Of a stretch of 64,000 bases of DNA, positions 63,591 to 64,000 are shown one piece after another. Position 1 is the stretch's first letter. Each line of letters starts with the position of its first letter. Source of the DNA: Massilia sp. BJB1822 (lineage in GTDB: Bacteria; Pseudomonadota; Gammaproteobacteria; Burkholderiales; Burkholderiaceae_D); contig NZ_JABWEB010000013.1 of assembly GCF_013369485.1 (NCBI RefSeq), positions 62,001-126,000 of the forward strand. The letters are read 5' to 3'. Position numbers and translations under genes: made by a program. The notes below the pieces were generated by a model. It ran no database searches. It saw only the letters and a list, made by a program, of their open reading frames with translations, and had not been told where the DNA came from.

Positions 63591-64000
63591 TTACTTCTTC
63601 GGCTTCACTTCAAATTCGCCGACCAGCACCGTGCTGCCCTGCCCCGCCAGGCGCAGCGTTACCATCTGATCCTTGGCCGCCGCCGTGCCAAAGCCGGTAC
63701 TGAACTTCAGCTGCAAGGTGGTGGCGCCGGCAACAATCTGCTGGCGGTGTCCATAGAAATTGGCCTCCACCCGGTAGACGCCAGGCTTTGCATGGCGCAG
63801 CGAGAATTCTTCCGGCCCATATCCACCCGTCATATCGGGCGACATCATCCCGCCCTGGTACGTCAGGCGGTGGCCATAGAAGGAACGCTCGCCGTTCGGA
63901 TCAGTCACCCACAGATCCATATCGCTATTGTCCGCATCCCAGGTCAGCACCACGCGCAGATCCAGCGGCAGGTTTTTCAGCAGTCGCGAGTCGATCTGGC
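63591..64000 (-). CDS. DUF2135-domain protein, C-terminal part cut by window edge
   Basis: The frame runs from the window edge to a stop at 63591 and begins QIDSRLLKNLPLDLRVVLTWDADNSDMDLWVTDPNGERSFYGHRLTYQGGMMSPDMTGGYGPEEF. The WDADNSDMDLWVTDPNGE...YGPEEFSLRHAKPGVYRVEANFYGHRQQ pattern is the DUF2135 (YfaP-like) domain. That domain is often found at the C-terminus of large VIT-domain membrane or periplasmic proteins. It ends EFEVKPKK. The N-terminus lies beyond 64000. Confidence 0.85.
   Translation of the reverse strand, partial: QIDSRLLKNLPLDLRVVLTWDADNSDMDLWVTDPNGERSFYGHRLTYQGGMMSPDMTGGYGPEEFSLRHAKPGVYRVEANFYGHRQQIVAGATTLQLKFSTGFGTAAAKDQMVTLRLAGQGSTVLVGEFEVKPKK

Overview
The window is one stretch of a high-GC (roughly 60-64 %) chromosome from a betaproteobacterium. 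Gene order and protein character point to the family Oxalobacteraceae (Massilia, Duganella or Janthinobacterium-like). The signs are rlmE-ftsH-folP-glmM, pstSCAB-phoU-phoB-phoR next to ppk, carA-carB-greA, tsaB-rimI-uracil-DNA-glycosylase, and two PEP-CTERM exosortase substrates. This placement is inferred from the sequence alone.

Layout. 1-10.9 kb holds a GNAT fragment, gstA/HxlR, a LytS/LytR-type operon with two LiaF-like membrane proteins and a GAF/degenerate GGDEF protein, a LysR regulator, a PEP-CTERM protein, periplasmic L-asparaginase and an argP/lysE divergent pair. 10.9-17.9 kb is an accessory locus. 18-31.8 kb is housekeeping: tRNA-Arg, tRNA-Pro, glmM, folP, ftsH, rlmE, yhbY, greA and carAB, followed by a PEP-CTERM protein, a GlcG/HbpS protein and a patatin-like lipoprotein. 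31.9-42 kb is the phosphate regulon with Pho-box-like repeats between pstS and ppk, then sixA. 42-50 kb carries potF, an orphan fliD, a PilZ protein, radA, alr, a B-lectin and lplT. 50.9-64 kb holds a DUF1853 protein, a divergent family-4 uracil-DNA glycosylase, rimI, tsaB, a large PAS-GGDEF-EAL protein, mltD, fabI, an ECF sigma factor with its partner, and the 3' end of a DUF2135 protein.

The most interesting part is the leftward operon from about 17.8 to 10.9 kb. Nine tandem small genes encode peptides of 57-62 residues. All share an N-terminal FAF(K/R)LA block, a W-x-x-R segment, an AGC(T/S) motif and a D-x-G-x-x-C ending (in two copies followed by Ala), while the 17-22 residues between the two cysteines vary strongly. 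They are followed by an MvdD/graspetide-type ATP-grasp ligase, an SDH/SppA-like Clp-fold serine protease, a MauE-like redox membrane protein, a MauD-like thioredoxin with a CPKC motif, and an ABC exporter without a peptidase domain. Overlapping reading frames tie these last five together. I interpret this as a multi-precursor RiPP pathway: ATP-grasp macrocyclisation, a cysteine-cysteine crosslink made by the MauD/MauE pair, leader removal by the Clp-fold protease, and export. A good promoter precedes the first peptide gene, and hairpins sit between the peptide genes and between the array and the enzymes. The locus lies directly 3' of two tRNA genes, as an inserted island would.

Start codons were chosen by ribosome-binding site and protein homology. 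Several are a little downstream of the longest possible frame, and the text says so. Functions are assigned from recognisable motifs without database searches.
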